The translations under genes were made by a program, and so were the position numbers. Positions 33,465-42,188 of a DNA stretch of 64,000 nucleotides are shown piece by piece. The DNA is from Asticcacaulis solisilvae (GTDB taxonomy: Bacteria; Pseudomonadota; Alphaproteobacteria; Caulobacterales; Caulobacteraceae), in contig NZ_JAGGMI010000002.1 in the NCBI RefSeq assembly GCF_017875235.1, positions 1-64,000 on the forward strand, read 5' to 3'. Below the pieces are notes generated by a model. That model saw only the letters and a program-made list of their open reading frames with translations. It had not been told where the DNA came from and did not search any database. Position 1 is the stretch's first letter. Each line of letters opens with the position of its first letter.

Positions 33465-33986
33465 CTACTTCGCACCCACGGCCGCCAGCAGCGCCGGCAC
33501 ATGTGTCGCGGCGTCGCCGCTGTCGTGAACGAAGGCGATGCGGCCGTCCTTGCCAACGACATAGGACACACGGCCAGCCATGTTGACCACGGGCAGCTTG
33601 GCGTCATAGCTGGACGCCACACTGGCCGAAGTGTCGGCGGCGACCGGGAACTTGCCCTGACAATCGGCGGTCGAGAACGTCTTAAGCGTCTCGATATCGT
33701 CGGTCGATACCCCGACGACGCGAGCCTTCCTCGCGGCAAACTTGTCGATTGCAACCGAAAACTGGTGCGCCTCCAGCGAACAGCCGCCGGTAAAGGCCTT
33801 GGGATAGAAATAGACCACGACCGGACCGCTCTTGAGCGCCTGCTTCAGCGAGAAGTCCGACACCACGCCATTGGTCGCGGCCTTCAACGTAAAGTCCGGC
33901 GCCTTGTCGCCGACCTTCAGCGCGGCGAAAGCCGGCGAGGCAAGCACGAACGATGCGGCAATAACGGCAGCGAAAACGGTCTTCAT
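33465..33986 (-). CDS. Periplasmic peroxiredoxin (AhpC/TSA, BCP-like)
   Basis: A 173-residue thiol peroxidase with a signal peptide (1-21, ending PAFAA). The peroxiredoxin fold has GDKAPDFTLKA, VVVYFYPKAFTGGCSLEAHQF (peroxidatic Cys in the slot where the family has P..FT..C) and VVGVSTDDIETLKTF. Another Cys (STADCQGKFP) at the distance of a BCP-type resolving Cys may form the intramolecular disulfide. It reduces peroxides outside the cytoplasm. It converges with DPP IV across the repeat pair and has no partner gene beside it. Confidence 0.92.
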   Translation of the reverse strand: MKTVFAAVIAASFVLASPAFAALKVGDKAPDFTLKAATNGVVSDFSLKQALKSGPVVVYFYPKAFTGGCSLEAHQFSVAIDKFAARKARVVGVSTDDIETLKTFSTADCQGKFPVAADTSASVASSYDAKLPVVNMAGRVSYVVGKDGRIAFVHDSGDAATHVPALLAAVGAK

Positions 33987-34101
33987 CTTGAGCCTCCTGA
34001 AGAGCGCAAATCACCCGACACGTGAACGATAGGCCTGTACGCCCCATTGGGCAAGTCGGCCGGTAATATGCCGAGAAACCAGCGTGTGAACGGCGCCCTG
34101 T

Positions 34102-35136
34102 TCAGATAAACGCGATGCCCCTGAGCCAGGCCGTGAACGCGTCAGGCCAGTGCGAAGCGGGACGGCTGGCGGGCAGGCTGAAGCCAAAGCCGTGGCCGCC
34201 TTCCTGATAAAGGTGCATTTCGGCCGGCACATTGGCGGCGTTCAACGCCTGGTACATGGCCAGGCTGTTGGCCACAGGCACCGATGTGTCGTCGGCGGCG
34301 TGCAGCAGGAAGACCGGCGGCAGGCCTTTGACCACTCGCTCATTCAGAGGCTTTGCGGCTTCGGCCGACGGCGGCAAGCCGGGCAGGGGGCGTTTGCCGA
34401 GATCGATGAAGGGGTAGCCGAGCATAACCATGTCCGGCCGAGCCGATACCTGGTCGGCGGCGTCCACTGGTTCATAAACCTTGGCGTCGAACCGGGTCAG
34501 GGCGGCCGCCGCCAGATGTCCGCCCGCCGAAAATCCCATGACGCCGATGCGTTTGGGGTCGATGCCGTAGGCGGCCGCGTTGGCGCGTACCCACCGCACG
34601 GCGCGCTGGACGTCCTGAAGCGCGACGTCGTAGCCAACAGGCCACCTGTCGCCCGGCAGGCGGTAGTTGAGGACGAAGCAGGTGATGCCCTCCTGCATCA
34701 GCCTTCGCGCGCCGCCCGCGCCTTCCTTGTCGACCGCCAGCCGGACATAGCCGCCGCCGGGCGCAAGGATCATCGCCGCGCCGTTGGGTTCTTCCGGCCG
34801 AAAGACTTCGAGGATCGGTTTTGACACGTGCATCACCGCCCGGTCGTGGGCGGCGGGCGAGCCGCGCTCCAACACCAGGCGCGTCACGGCCATGCCTTCG
34901 CCCCCCGGCACGCGCCCGGCGGGCCACAGTTCAACGACCTCGTCCGACAGCAGGCCCTTGGGTTCCGGCCGGGCGGGGATGATCACCGGCGCCTGGGGCG
35001 TGCCGGTCAAGGTCGCATCGGCCGGCTTGAATGCGGCCTGGGCCACCGCTCGCCCGGCCAGGGCGCTGGAACCCAGCGCCGCCAGCGTGGCGGTTACGGC
35101 GGTGCGGCGGGTCATGTCCTTTGAAAAATCTGGCAT
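34102..35136 (-). CDS. Secreted alpha/beta-hydrolase, carbohydrate-esterase type (BD-FAE/acetyl-xylan-esterase-like)
   Basis: A 344-residue protein with a twin-arginine signal (MTRRTAVTATLAALGSSALAG). The hydrolase domain shows the oxyanion region AMILAPGGGYVRLAVDKEG, nucleophile elbow IGVMGFSAGGHLAAAALTRF, an Asp in FLLHAADDTSVPV and His in LYQEGGHGFGF. This pattern is typical of esterases that remove acetyl or feruloyl groups from plant cell-wall sugars. I chose ATG 35136, with GGAAGGA upstream; the frame can be extended to 35280 but that would run through the divergent promoter. It is divergent from the zinc dehydrogenase gene and shares an operator-like sequence with the GH95 gene. Confidence 0.85.
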   Translation of the reverse strand: MPDFSKDMTRRTAVTATLAALGSSALAGRAVAQAAFKPADATLTGTPQAPVIIPARPEPKGLLSDEVVELWPAGRVPGGEGMAVTRLVLERGSPAAHDRAVMHVSKPILEVFRPEEPNGAAMILAPGGGYVRLAVDKEGAGGARRLMQEGITCFVLNYRLPGDRWPVGYDVALQDVQRAVRWVRANAAAYGIDPKRIGVMGFSAGGHLAAAALTRFDAKVYEPVDAADQVSARPDMVMLGYPFIDLGKRPLPGLPPSAEAAKPLNERVVKGLPPVFLLHAADDTSVPVANSLAMYQALNAANVPAEMHLYQEGGHGFGFSLPASRPASHWPDAFTAWLRGIAFI

Positions 35137-35222
35137 GGCGTGTCCTTCCTTTACCGCAGTCGACGCTGCGTTGGGTCCGGATAGTGCGCGATTTCGCCAA
35201 GTGATCAAGCCGGCTTGCATAG

Positions 35223-35257
35223 TTTCCATAATGGAAGTAACTTTCGTATATGATAAT
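35223..35257. promoter_or_regulatory. Operator-like sequence between esterase and dehydrogenase genes
   Basis: TTTCCATAATGGAAG followed by TAACTTTCGTATATGATAAT aligns with 19754-19788 (TTTCCGTAAGTGGAAAT then TATTTTCTTATGTAAAAG) with one single-base gap. TTTCCA-TAA-TGGAAG is a palindrome. Location in a divergent promoter region and repetition at a second sugar gene support an operator for a shared regulator. Confidence 0.5.
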
Positions 35258-35282
35258 AATGAGTCTGCAACAGGATGCACTT

Positions 35283-36293
35283 ATGAAAGCCGTGGTATGT
35301 GAAAAGCCGTTCGAACTGACCGTCGTCGACCGTCCGGGGCCGGTCCGCAAGGACGGCGAGGTCATGATCCGCATTCGCCGTGTCGGCCTGTGCGGCACCG
35401 ACTATCACATCTTCGGCGGCACCCAGCCCTTCCTGTCCTATCCGCGCGTCATGGGCCACGAACTGGCCGGCGAAGTCGTCGACAGCGACGGCGGTTCAAG
35501 CCTGCAGGCCGGACAACTGGTCACGATCAATCCCTACCTGCCGTGCAACCGCTGTATTGCCTGCCGCAAGGGCAAGCCAAACTGCTGCGTCAATGTCCGC
35601 GTCATGGGCGTCCATATCGACGGCGGCATGACCGATTTCGTCTGCGTGCCCGAAGCAGCCGTCATCCCCGTGCCTGGGCTGACGCCCGAAGAGGCCGCCA
35701 TGGTCGAGTTCCTGTCGGTCGGCATGCACGCCGTCCGGCGCGGCGCGATCACCGAAACCGAGCGCGTGCTGGTGGCGGGCGCGGGGCCGATCGGCGTCGC
35801 GGTCGCCCTCCTGGCCAGGCTGGCCGGCGCTGATGTCAGCCTGATCGACACCAGCCAGACCCGGCTCGACTATGCCCGCACGGCGCTGGGCCTGCCGCAT
35901 ACGGCCTGCGTTGGGCCCGAGCTCGACGACTGGCTGCGCGCGCGCACCGAAGGCGACTATTTCGACGCCGTCTTCGATGCGACCGGCAACGCCAAGGCCA
36001 TGGAAAAGGGCTTCGGCTATGTCGCCCACGGTGGCCGCTACGTCCTGGTCAGCGTGGTCAAGGACGCCATCACCTTCGCCGATCCTGAGTTCCACAAGCG
36101 CGAAATGCAGCTGATCGGCAGCCGCAACGCCACCCATCACGACTTCCGGCTGGTCATCGACCTGATCCGCGCGGGCGAACTGCCGACGCGCGCCCTGCAA
36201 ACCCACGCCTTCGCGCTTCATGATCTTCCGTCGGTCGTACCGGACCTGATCGACAGCCGCGACGGCGTCCTGAAGGCGATCGCCAGCCTCTAG
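35283..36293 (+). CDS. Zinc-binding alcohol/polyol dehydrogenase (MDR family)
   Basis: A 336-residue medium-chain dehydrogenase. GLCGTDYHIFGG (catalytic-zinc Cys), MGHELAGEV (His-Glu ligand pair), the four-Cys structural zinc site CNRCIACRKGKPNC, and a Rossmann loop VLVAGAGPIGVAVALLARLAGADV are all in place. Relatives oxidise sugar alcohols or sugar acids (L-idonate/L-galactonate/L-fucono type) with NAD(P)+. ATG 35283 is preceded by CAGGA at 8 bases; an upstream ATG at 35250 lies in the operator. It is followed 41 bp later by an IclR regulator, and divergent from the esterase: together a small sugar-use locus. Confidence 0.9.
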   Translation: MKAVVCEKPFELTVVDRPGPVRKDGEVMIRIRRVGLCGTDYHIFGGTQPFLSYPRVMGHELAGEVVDSDGGSSLQAGQLVTINPYLPCNRCIACRKGKPNCCVNVRVMGVHIDGGMTDFVCVPEAAVIPVPGLTPEEAAMVEFLSVGMHAVRRGAITETERVLVAGAGPIGVAVALLARLAGADVSLIDTSQTRLDYARTALGLPHTACVGPELDDWLRARTEGDYFDAVFDATGNAKAMEKGFGYVAHGGRYVLVSVVKDAITFADPEFHKREMQLIGSRNATHHDFRLVIDLIRAGELPTRALQTHAFALHDLPSVVPDLIDSRDGVLKAIASL

Positions 36294-36333
36294 GAAGCTT
36301 GTATAAAGGGCGCAATCGCCTTAGGCAGGGGAT

Positions 36334-37098
36334 ATGGCCAAACCTACCGTCCCCGCTTCACCCGATACGCCGCGCAACGCCAGCTATGCCGCCCCGGCGC
36401 TCGAAAAGGGCTTCAACGTCATCGAACTGCTGGCCGGCGTGCCGGGCGGGCTGACCGTGACCGAGATCGCCGCGGGCCTTGGCCTGTCGATGAGCGAGAT
36501 CTTCCGCGTCATCATGGTGATGGAACGCCGCGACTGGCTGCGCAAGGCGCCGGGCGACCGTTATCGCGTGACGCCGCGCATGCTGGAACTGGCCTTTCGC
36601 GCCACGCCGGCCGAAGAGCTGGCCTTTGTCGCGGCGCCCCTTATGCGCGACCTCGCCAACCGTATCGACCAGTCCTGTCATCTGGTCGTCCGCGCCGACG
36701 ACCACGGCCTGGTGATCCTGCGCCAGGAGAACCCCGGACCCACCGGCTTCGCTGTGCGGACCGGCGCCGCGATCCCGCTGGCCGCCTCGTGCTCGGGCCA
36801 TGTCCTGCTGGCCTTCGGCAATGACGCCGTCGAAGACAAAAAGCTGGCGGCGATGCTGCGCGAGGTCAAGGCGCGGGGCTATGAGATGATGGCCAGCACG
36901 CGGACGCTGGGCGTCACCGACATCAGCTTTCCGGTTTTCGGTTTCGACGGCACGATCGCGGCCGCTGTGACCGTGCCCTTCCTCAAGCTGATCGACGGTT
37001 CGCAGACCATCGACAGCGACCAGGCGAAGGATATACTGGCCGAGACGGCGGCGGCGATTTCCGCCGGCCTTGGCGCGGCCCTGCGCCCGTCACGCTGA
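36334..37098 (+). CDS. IclR-family transcription regulator
   Basis: A 254-residue regulator. The N-terminal winged helix covers about 20-85 (ALEKGFNVIELLAGVPGGLTVTEIAAGLGLSMSEIFRVIMVMERRDWLR), and the IclR ligand-binding domain about 95-250 with HLVVRADDHGLVILRQENPGP, LAASCSGHVLLAF and GVTDISFPVFGFDGTIAAAVTVPFL. Such regulators sense small acids or sugars. Position after the dehydrogenase and before GH93/GH43-type genes suggests control of this sugar locus, and the TTTCCATAATGGAAG site upstream of the dehydrogenase fits the palindromic sites of IclR proteins; that link is inference. GCAGGGGAT precedes the ATG. Confidence 0.92.
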   Translation: MAKPTVPASPDTPRNASYAAPALEKGFNVIELLAGVPGGLTVTEIAAGLGLSMSEIFRVIMVMERRDWLRKAPGDRYRVTPRMLELAFRATPAEELAFVAAPLMRDLANRIDQSCHLVVRADDHGLVILRQENPGPTGFAVRTGAAIPLAASCSGHVLLAFGNDAVEDKKLAAMLREVKARGYEMMASTRTLGVTDISFPVFGFDGTIAAAVTVPFLKLIDGSQTIDSDQAKDILAETAAAISAGLGAALRPSR

Positions 37099-37107
37099 GA
37101 TCGCGGG

Positions 37108-38088
37108 CTATTCCGCAGGCGCGGACACGCCCGCCTTCGTCTGGACGATCGGGCGGATGGTGCCGTCGGCGTTATAGTAGAGCCGTTCGACGCGCACCGC
37201 GCGGCGGTAGCTGCCGCCTTTTTTGTCGCCGATCGTCCATCCGCCGTCGTGGTAGAAGAAGTAGGACTGGCCCTTGAAGTCGATGATCGCCGGGTGGATG
37301 GTACTGCTGTTTTCCGCCTTGCCGGTCAGTTGGCCGCGATAGGTCCACGGCCCCTGGACCGATGGCGCCGTGGCGTAGGAAATATATTCGCCGTCATCGC
37401 CCTTGTCCCACGAGGCATAGGTCACGTAGTACAGGCCGCCACGCTTATGCAGCCACGGGCCTTCGGTATAGTGGGGCAGGGCGACCTCGCGGACCGGTCC
37501 GTCCAGCTCGATCATGTTGGCCTTGAGCTTGACGATGAAACACTTCTCATTGCCCCACATCAGCCAGGACGTGCCGTCGTCGTCGGTAAAGACGGTCGGG
37601 TCGATGTCGCTCCAGTCGTGCTTGGCTTCGGGCGTCATGGCGTTGGTGATCAGCGCCGTGCCGCGCGCGTCGGTGAACGGGCCGGTCGGGCTGTCCGCTA
37701 CCGCGACGCCTATCGCCATGGCGGTGTCGGGCGCGTTGTGCTTGGCGGTGGCGTAGAAGTAGAACTTGCCGTCCTTCTCGACGACCTGCGAGGCATAGGC
37801 GTCGCTGCGCGCCCATTTGAAGTCAGTCGGTTTCAGCACCGTGCCGTGCGACTGCCAATGCGTCATGTCGGCCGATGAATAGGCCAGCCAGTCCGGCATG
37901 CGGTATTTGTTGTCGTCCGATACGTCGCGCCCGACATAGAGGTAGACGCGATCGCCCACGACCAGTGCCGCCGGATCGGCCGAGAAGACATCGCGGATGA
38001 TCGGGTTCGATCCGGGTGCGTCGTCGCGCGCCACGGCCGGGGCGGCGGCGAGGGCCAGGAGGAAAGCATAGGTACGCAGTGCGGTCAT
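37108..38088 (-). CDS. Glycoside hydrolase family 43 (arabinofuranosidase/xylosidase type)
   Basis: A 326-residue secreted enzyme with a signal peptide (MTALRTYAFLLALAAAPAVA). The five-bladed propeller of GH43 is evident: IRDVFSADPAALVVGDRVYLYVG (catalytic-base Asp), DWSDIDPTVFTDDDGTSWLMWG (pKa-modulating Asp) and VALPHYTEGPWLHKRGGLYYVTY (acid Glu). Late blocks SSTIHPAIIDFKGQSYFFYH are typical. It hydrolyses arabinosyl or xylosyl side groups. I used ATG 38088, since the longer frame to 38193 lacks a signal. It converges with the IclR gene; an operator-like palindrome lies 22 bases upstream. Confidence 0.9.
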   Translation of the reverse strand: MTALRTYAFLLALAAAPAVARDDAPGSNPIIRDVFSADPAALVVGDRVYLYVGRDVSDDNKYRMPDWLAYSSADMTHWQSHGTVLKPTDFKWARSDAYASQVVEKDGKFYFYATAKHNAPDTAMAIGVAVADSPTGPFTDARGTALITNAMTPEAKHDWSDIDPTVFTDDDGTSWLMWGNEKCFIVKLKANMIELDGPVREVALPHYTEGPWLHKRGGLYYVTYASWDKGDDGEYISYATAPSVQGPWTYRGQLTGKAENSSTIHPAIIDFKGQSYFFYHDGGWTIGDKKGGSYRRAVRVERLYYNADGTIRPIVQTKAGVSAPAE

Positions 38089-38109
38089 GGACGGGCCCTT
38101 TTTGCGGTC

Positions 38110-38130
38110 AATGTCCTTTTGTCGGACATT
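38110..38130 (-). promoter_or_regulatory. Operator-like palindrome upstream of GH43
   Basis: AATGTCC-7 bases-GGACATT (38110-38116, 38124-38130), with the inner TGTCGGACA itself palindromic. TTGTCGGACA resembles sites of FCD-type GntR regulators of sugar-acid genes. No GntR gene lies in the window. Confidence 0.45.
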
Positions 38131-38158
38131 TAGGCCTGTTCCGTCAAGCCGGTGGAGG

Positions 38159-40150
38159 TCAAGCGGGCGGATTATGCCTGAGCAGGAAGCCAACCATGCT
38201 TTCCAGCGTCTGGACGCGGCTGGGTTCGCGCGACAGCCAGTGGTCCTCGCCGTTCAGCACCACCAGTTCGACGGGCTTGCCGGCCTTTGTCAGGGCGTCG
38301 TTGATCAACTCGGTCTGCTTGTAGGGGACGACGATATCGTCCTTGCCGTGGATCAGCATCACCGGCACGCTGACGGCGTCGACGTGTCGGATCGGCGAGA
38401 CCTCGTCCAGGCCGGCTTCGCCGGTGAACCGCTTCCAGTAGCGCATGGTGTAGGAATTGCCGTCGAAATTGCTCCATTCGCTGAGATAGGCGTTGAAGCT
38501 CTTGAGGTCCGACAGGCCGGCGATCGACACGGCGCAATTATAGATGCCCTTTTGCAGGGACACGCCCGCCAGCGCCGCATAGCCGCCGTAGGATGCGCCG
38601 GCGATGGCGACGCGTTTCGGATTGACGATACCTTGCTTGACCAGGTGCGCGACGCCGTCGGACAGATCGGTCTGCATCTTGCGGCCGAACTCGCCATAGC
38701 CCGCTTCGGTAAAGGCCTTGCCGTGCCCGGACGAGCCGCGGAAGTTCGGCTGCAGCACCGCATAGCCGCGCGAGGCGATGGCCTGAGACATCCAGTCGAA
38801 GCGCGCGTCGTCGAACGATTCCGGCCCGCCGTGCGGCAGCACGACCAGCGCCAGGTTCTTCGCTGGCTTGCCGCCCGGCGGCAGGGTCAGCCACGCGCCG
38901 ATGTCGAGCCCGTCGGCGGCCTTGTAGGTGATGTGGGACCTGGGCGCGATCCATTCGGCGGTCAGGCCGGGATAGCTGGAGCCGATCTCCTTGAACTCAC
39001 CGGTCGTGAAGTTGAAATAGAAATAGGTGCCGGCGTCCTCGACATTTTCGCTGCGGACCACGACCTGGCGCGGATTTTCGCCGATGGAGACCAGGTCGTT
39101 GATGCTGTCGGGCAGGGCGCCGTTGATCAGCTTGGGCAGGCGCTGCATGACCGGATCGTAGAAGGTGTAGGTGTCGATCGGCCCGGCATTGCCGAAGCCG
39201 GCCAGCGCCCGCGTCGCCGGATGGAAGATCGGGTAGTGGCCGACGCCTTGCGCCTCTAGCGGCGTGACCTTGCCCATGGCGTCCAGCTCGAAATAGGTGT
39301 CGGCCTTCTGGCCGCCCTGGATGCCGACCAGCACGGATTCGCCGTCGCGCCCCAGGCCCATGAGGCTTGGGCGGTCCATGTCGGCCTTGACGCGATAGAC
39401 CTCGTTCCAGCCCTTTTCGGTCTTCATGCGGACGATGAAGTTGCGTCCCTGGTCGTCGTTATATTCCGAACGTGCGGCGATGCGGCCATCGGCCTTGACC
39501 ACCCAGTCGTCGATGTTCCGCGCCTCCTCGTCCAGCTTGAAACCGCGCCCGGTGGCCGGATTGAAGTAGTAGAGGCATTCGACGTAGTTTTCGTTATAGG
39601 AATTGCCGCCGCTGTCGCTGTTGACCATGTTGACGCCTTCCGGCACCTTCCAGCTCGAAGCGGTGATGCGGTAACCATCCTTCGTCAGGATGCGGTTGAT
39701 ATTGCCGGAAATCACGGTGCTGTTCACACCGCCGATGCCGTCATACATGATGCGGCGCTTGCCGGCGGGCACGTTCATCATCAGCCCGAACCACTGTTCC
39801 CACTGCGTGCCGACGTCTTTCATGATGTTGGACGAAACGACGGCGACGTGCTCGTTGTCCGCCCACATCAGGTCGCGCAGCTTGTCGCCCTCGATGATGG
39901 CGGCCGACGCCTTGCCGGTCGCCAGCTCATAGTCGACTATGGCGCGCTCGCCGCCCTTGTCCATGATCATGGCGACGCGCTTGCCGTCCGGCGACAAGGC
40001 AACGTCTTCGACCGCGGGCAGCTTGCCCCAGAGGGTCAGCGGCGGCAGGGACGGTGTCTGCGACAACGTTGGCCTGGCCGCCATGAGCGCGCCCCCGGCG
40101 GTGAGGCCCGCGACCACAGCGCGGCGCGACGGATTCGTGGATTTGATCAT
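38159..40150 (-). CDS. S9 family peptidase (prolyl-oligopeptidase fold), third of three paralogues
   Basis: A 663-residue secreted peptidase. The N-terminus NPSRRAVVAGLTAGGALMAA is a Tat-type signal, unlike its two neighbours. A beta-propeller (about 50-390; LALSPDGKRVAMI-like start) precedes the hydrolase domain with LALVVLPHGGPESFDDARFD (oxyanion region), nucleophile Ser520 (AGASYGGYAALAG), Asp in MLIHGKDDIVVPY and His in LNGEDHWLS. It cleaves peptides in the periplasm; specificity cannot be read. ATG 40150 follows GGGGGC. It lies 110 bp downstream of the second paralogue and may be transcribed with it. Confidence 0.88.
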   Translation of the reverse strand: MIKSTNPSRRAVVAGLTAGGALMAARPTLSQTPSLPPLTLWGKLPAVEDVALSPDGKRVAMIMDKGGERAIVDYELATGKASAAIIEGDKLRDLMWADNEHVAVVSSNIMKDVGTQWEQWFGLMMNVPAGKRRIMYDGIGGVNSTVISGNINRILTKDGYRITASSWKVPEGVNMVNSDSGGNSYNENYVECLYYFNPATGRGFKLDEEARNIDDWVVKADGRIAARSEYNDDQGRNFIVRMKTEKGWNEVYRVKADMDRPSLMGLGRDGESVLVGIQGGQKADTYFELDAMGKVTPLEAQGVGHYPIFHPATRALAGFGNAGPIDTYTFYDPVMQRLPKLINGALPDSINDLVSIGENPRQVVVRSENVEDAGTYFYFNFTTGEFKEIGSSYPGLTAEWIAPRSHITYKAADGLDIGAWLTLPPGGKPAKNLALVVLPHGGPESFDDARFDWMSQAIASRGYAVLQPNFRGSSGHGKAFTEAGYGEFGRKMQTDLSDGVAHLVKQGIVNPKRVAIAGASYGGYAALAGVSLQKGIYNCAVSIAGLSDLKSFNAYLSEWSNFDGNSYTMRYWKRFTGEAGLDEVSPIRHVDAVSVPVMLIHGKDDIVVPYKQTELINDALTKAGKPVELVVLNGEDHWLSREPSRVQTLESMVGFLLRHNPPA

Positions 40151-40260
40151 GATTATGCCCCCGGTGTCTTCCCCTGGCAGTGCCCTGCCGATAGCCACGT
40201 TAGTTCGTATTCGGAAAATCGGCAAGGCCACCTCGCGCCGGCCGCCTGCACACCGCGGGA

Positions 40261-42168
40261 TCAGTAGGCCGGATTGTGCTTTTCGACGAAGGCCACGACG
40301 GCCTTCAGCATCTGCAGACGGGTTTCGGCGCGGCTGAGATAATGGTCCTCGCCCTTCAGTTCGACATACTCGTGGGCCTTTCCGGCGGCCTTCAGGGCGT
40401 TGCGCATGGTCAGGGCCTGCATGACGGGCACGGTGGTATCGTCCCGCCCGTGGATGATCAGGACGGGAATATCGACACCGGCAGCGTGACGGGCGGGAGA
40501 TACGGCGGCCTGGCTGGCCATGTCGCCCAGGTAGCGGCGCAGGTAAAGGCTACCCGCGCTCTTGTCGCTATAGGTCTTGGTGGAAATATAGGATGTGAAG
40601 GCTGGCAGGTCGCTGAGGCCCGCATAGGAGGCGGCGCAACGATAGGTCTTTTCGAAGGTTGCGCCGGCCAGGGCCGCGTAGCCGCCATAGGAATAGCCGA
40701 CGATGCAGACGCGCGCGGCGTCGACCAGCCCGCCGGAGACAAGGTGACGCACGCCATCGCTCAGGTCCGATTGCATCTTGCGGCCGAACTCACCATGACC
40801 GGCGGCGACGAAATCCGCGCCATAGCCCGCCGAACCGCGGAAATTGGGCTGAAGCACCGCATAGCCGCGCGAGGCATAGGCCGCGACGTCCCATTCGAAT
40901 GACAGGTCGTCGCGCGTCTCCGGCCCGCCATGGGGCAGGACGATCAGCGGCAGGGATTTCGCGTCGCGGCCGGGCGGCAGGGTCAGGTAGGCTTCGATCT
41001 CAAGCCCGTCGGCGGCCTTGTACTTTATCGCCTGCTTGACCGGCACCCAGGCCTCGGGAATGTCCGGATAGGTCGCGCCCACCGGCACGGACGTACCGGT
41101 GGCGAAGTCGATGAAGGTATAGCTGCCCGCGTCGCCGGGACCTTCGCCATAGACGATCAGCTTTTGCGGATTTTCGGCGAAGGCCGCGAATTGCGTCCGG
41201 TAGCCCGGCATGGCCTTTGCGACCTTCGCCGGCAGGGCTTTCATGTCCGGATCGAGGAAGTCGTAATCGACCCAGCCGCCGTGACTGGCGAAACCATTGA
41301 AACGCCTTGTCAGGGGGTGGAAGAGGGGGCTGGAATAGGTCCCTGACTCCAGGGCGCCGGTCGTGCCGTCGGCGGATACTTCGAAAAAGCCCTTGCCTTC
41401 CTGAAAGACAAGGACGGACTGGCCGTCGCGTCCCAGTCCTCGGGTATCGGGAATATCGATCGTGGCCGGAATTTCCAGCCCACTCATCCAGTCGCTTCCC
41501 GAGCGAAACCTCAGTCGCCAGATCTTGCGCTCGAAGTCATATTCCGAGCGCGCATGCGGCTTGCCATCCGAAGTCAGCACCCAATCAACGACGTTGCGGC
41601 CGGCAAAGTCGATCTGGTTCGTCCTGTTGTCATTGGCGCCGAAGCTGTAGAACAGGTAGTTGCCCTCGTTGGCCCTGGAAAAGGCCGAGGCGGTGACGCG
41701 GTAATCCTGGGCATCCTTTACGACATGGATATCGCCGGTCACGACCGGATCGACTTCCCTGTCCTCCATGCCGAGAAACAGCTGGCGGGACTTGCCCGTC
41801 ACCATATCCTGCAGATTGACAGTATAGAGCTCGGTCTTGAACGTCGAATAGATCGGAGCCGTGGTGGTCCAGCTCTTGACCAGGGCCACGTGGCGATTGC
41901 CGACCCACATCACGTCTCGGACGCGGATGTCGCCCAGTGGCTGGGCCACCGTCTTTTCCGTCGTCAGGTCCAGGTCGACCAGGTAGCGCTGGCCGCTCCG
42001 CGTCGCGACCATGGCGGCATGCCTGCCGTCAGGCGACAGATCGACGTGCTGGACCTCGGGCAACTGGCCAAACACCTCCAGCGGCGGTGGCGCGCCCAGC
42101 GGATTCTGCGCCTGGGCGCCTCCGGCGATCAGGGCCATGACGGAACAGAAACCGGCCAGCACGCGCAT
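40261..42168 (-). CDS. S9 family peptidase (prolyl-oligopeptidase fold), second of three paralogues
   Basis: A 635-residue secreted peptidase with a normal signal peptide (1-21, ending GGAQAQ). After it comes NPLGAPPPLEVFGQLPEVQHVDLSPDG, the same mature N-terminus as the first paralogue. The propeller is followed by IVLPHGGPETRDDLSFEW, the nucleophile Ser493 (IVGYSYGGYAALAG), Asp in LIIHGRDDTTVPV and His in LKGEDHYLS. The start is ATG 42168 with GGGGGGATC upstream. Only 20 bp separate it from the first paralogue, so the two are one transcription unit. Confidence 0.9.
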   Translation of the reverse strand: MRVLAGFCSVMALIAGGAQAQNPLGAPPPLEVFGQLPEVQHVDLSPDGRHAAMVATRSGQRYLVDLDLTTEKTVAQPLGDIRVRDVMWVGNRHVALVKSWTTTAPIYSTFKTELYTVNLQDMVTGKSRQLFLGMEDREVDPVVTGDIHVVKDAQDYRVTASAFSRANEGNYLFYSFGANDNRTNQIDFAGRNVVDWVLTSDGKPHARSEYDFERKIWRLRFRSGSDWMSGLEIPATIDIPDTRGLGRDGQSVLVFQEGKGFFEVSADGTTGALESGTYSSPLFHPLTRRFNGFASHGGWVDYDFLDPDMKALPAKVAKAMPGYRTQFAAFAENPQKLIVYGEGPGDAGSYTFIDFATGTSVPVGATYPDIPEAWVPVKQAIKYKAADGLEIEAYLTLPPGRDAKSLPLIVLPHGGPETRDDLSFEWDVAAYASRGYAVLQPNFRGSAGYGADFVAAGHGEFGRKMQSDLSDGVRHLVSGGLVDAARVCIVGYSYGGYAALAGATFEKTYRCAASYAGLSDLPAFTSYISTKTYSDKSAGSLYLRRYLGDMASQAAVSPARHAAGVDIPVLIIHGRDDTTVPVMQALTMRNALKAAGKAHEYVELKGEDHYLSRAETRLQMLKAVVAFVEKHNPAY

Positions 42169-42188
42169 ATCGATCCCCCCGTTCCGGC

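Noticed and set aside
35137-35280. Extension of the esterase gene to 35280
   Set aside because: It would place the divergent promoter and operator in coding sequence and move the Tat signal away from the N-terminus.
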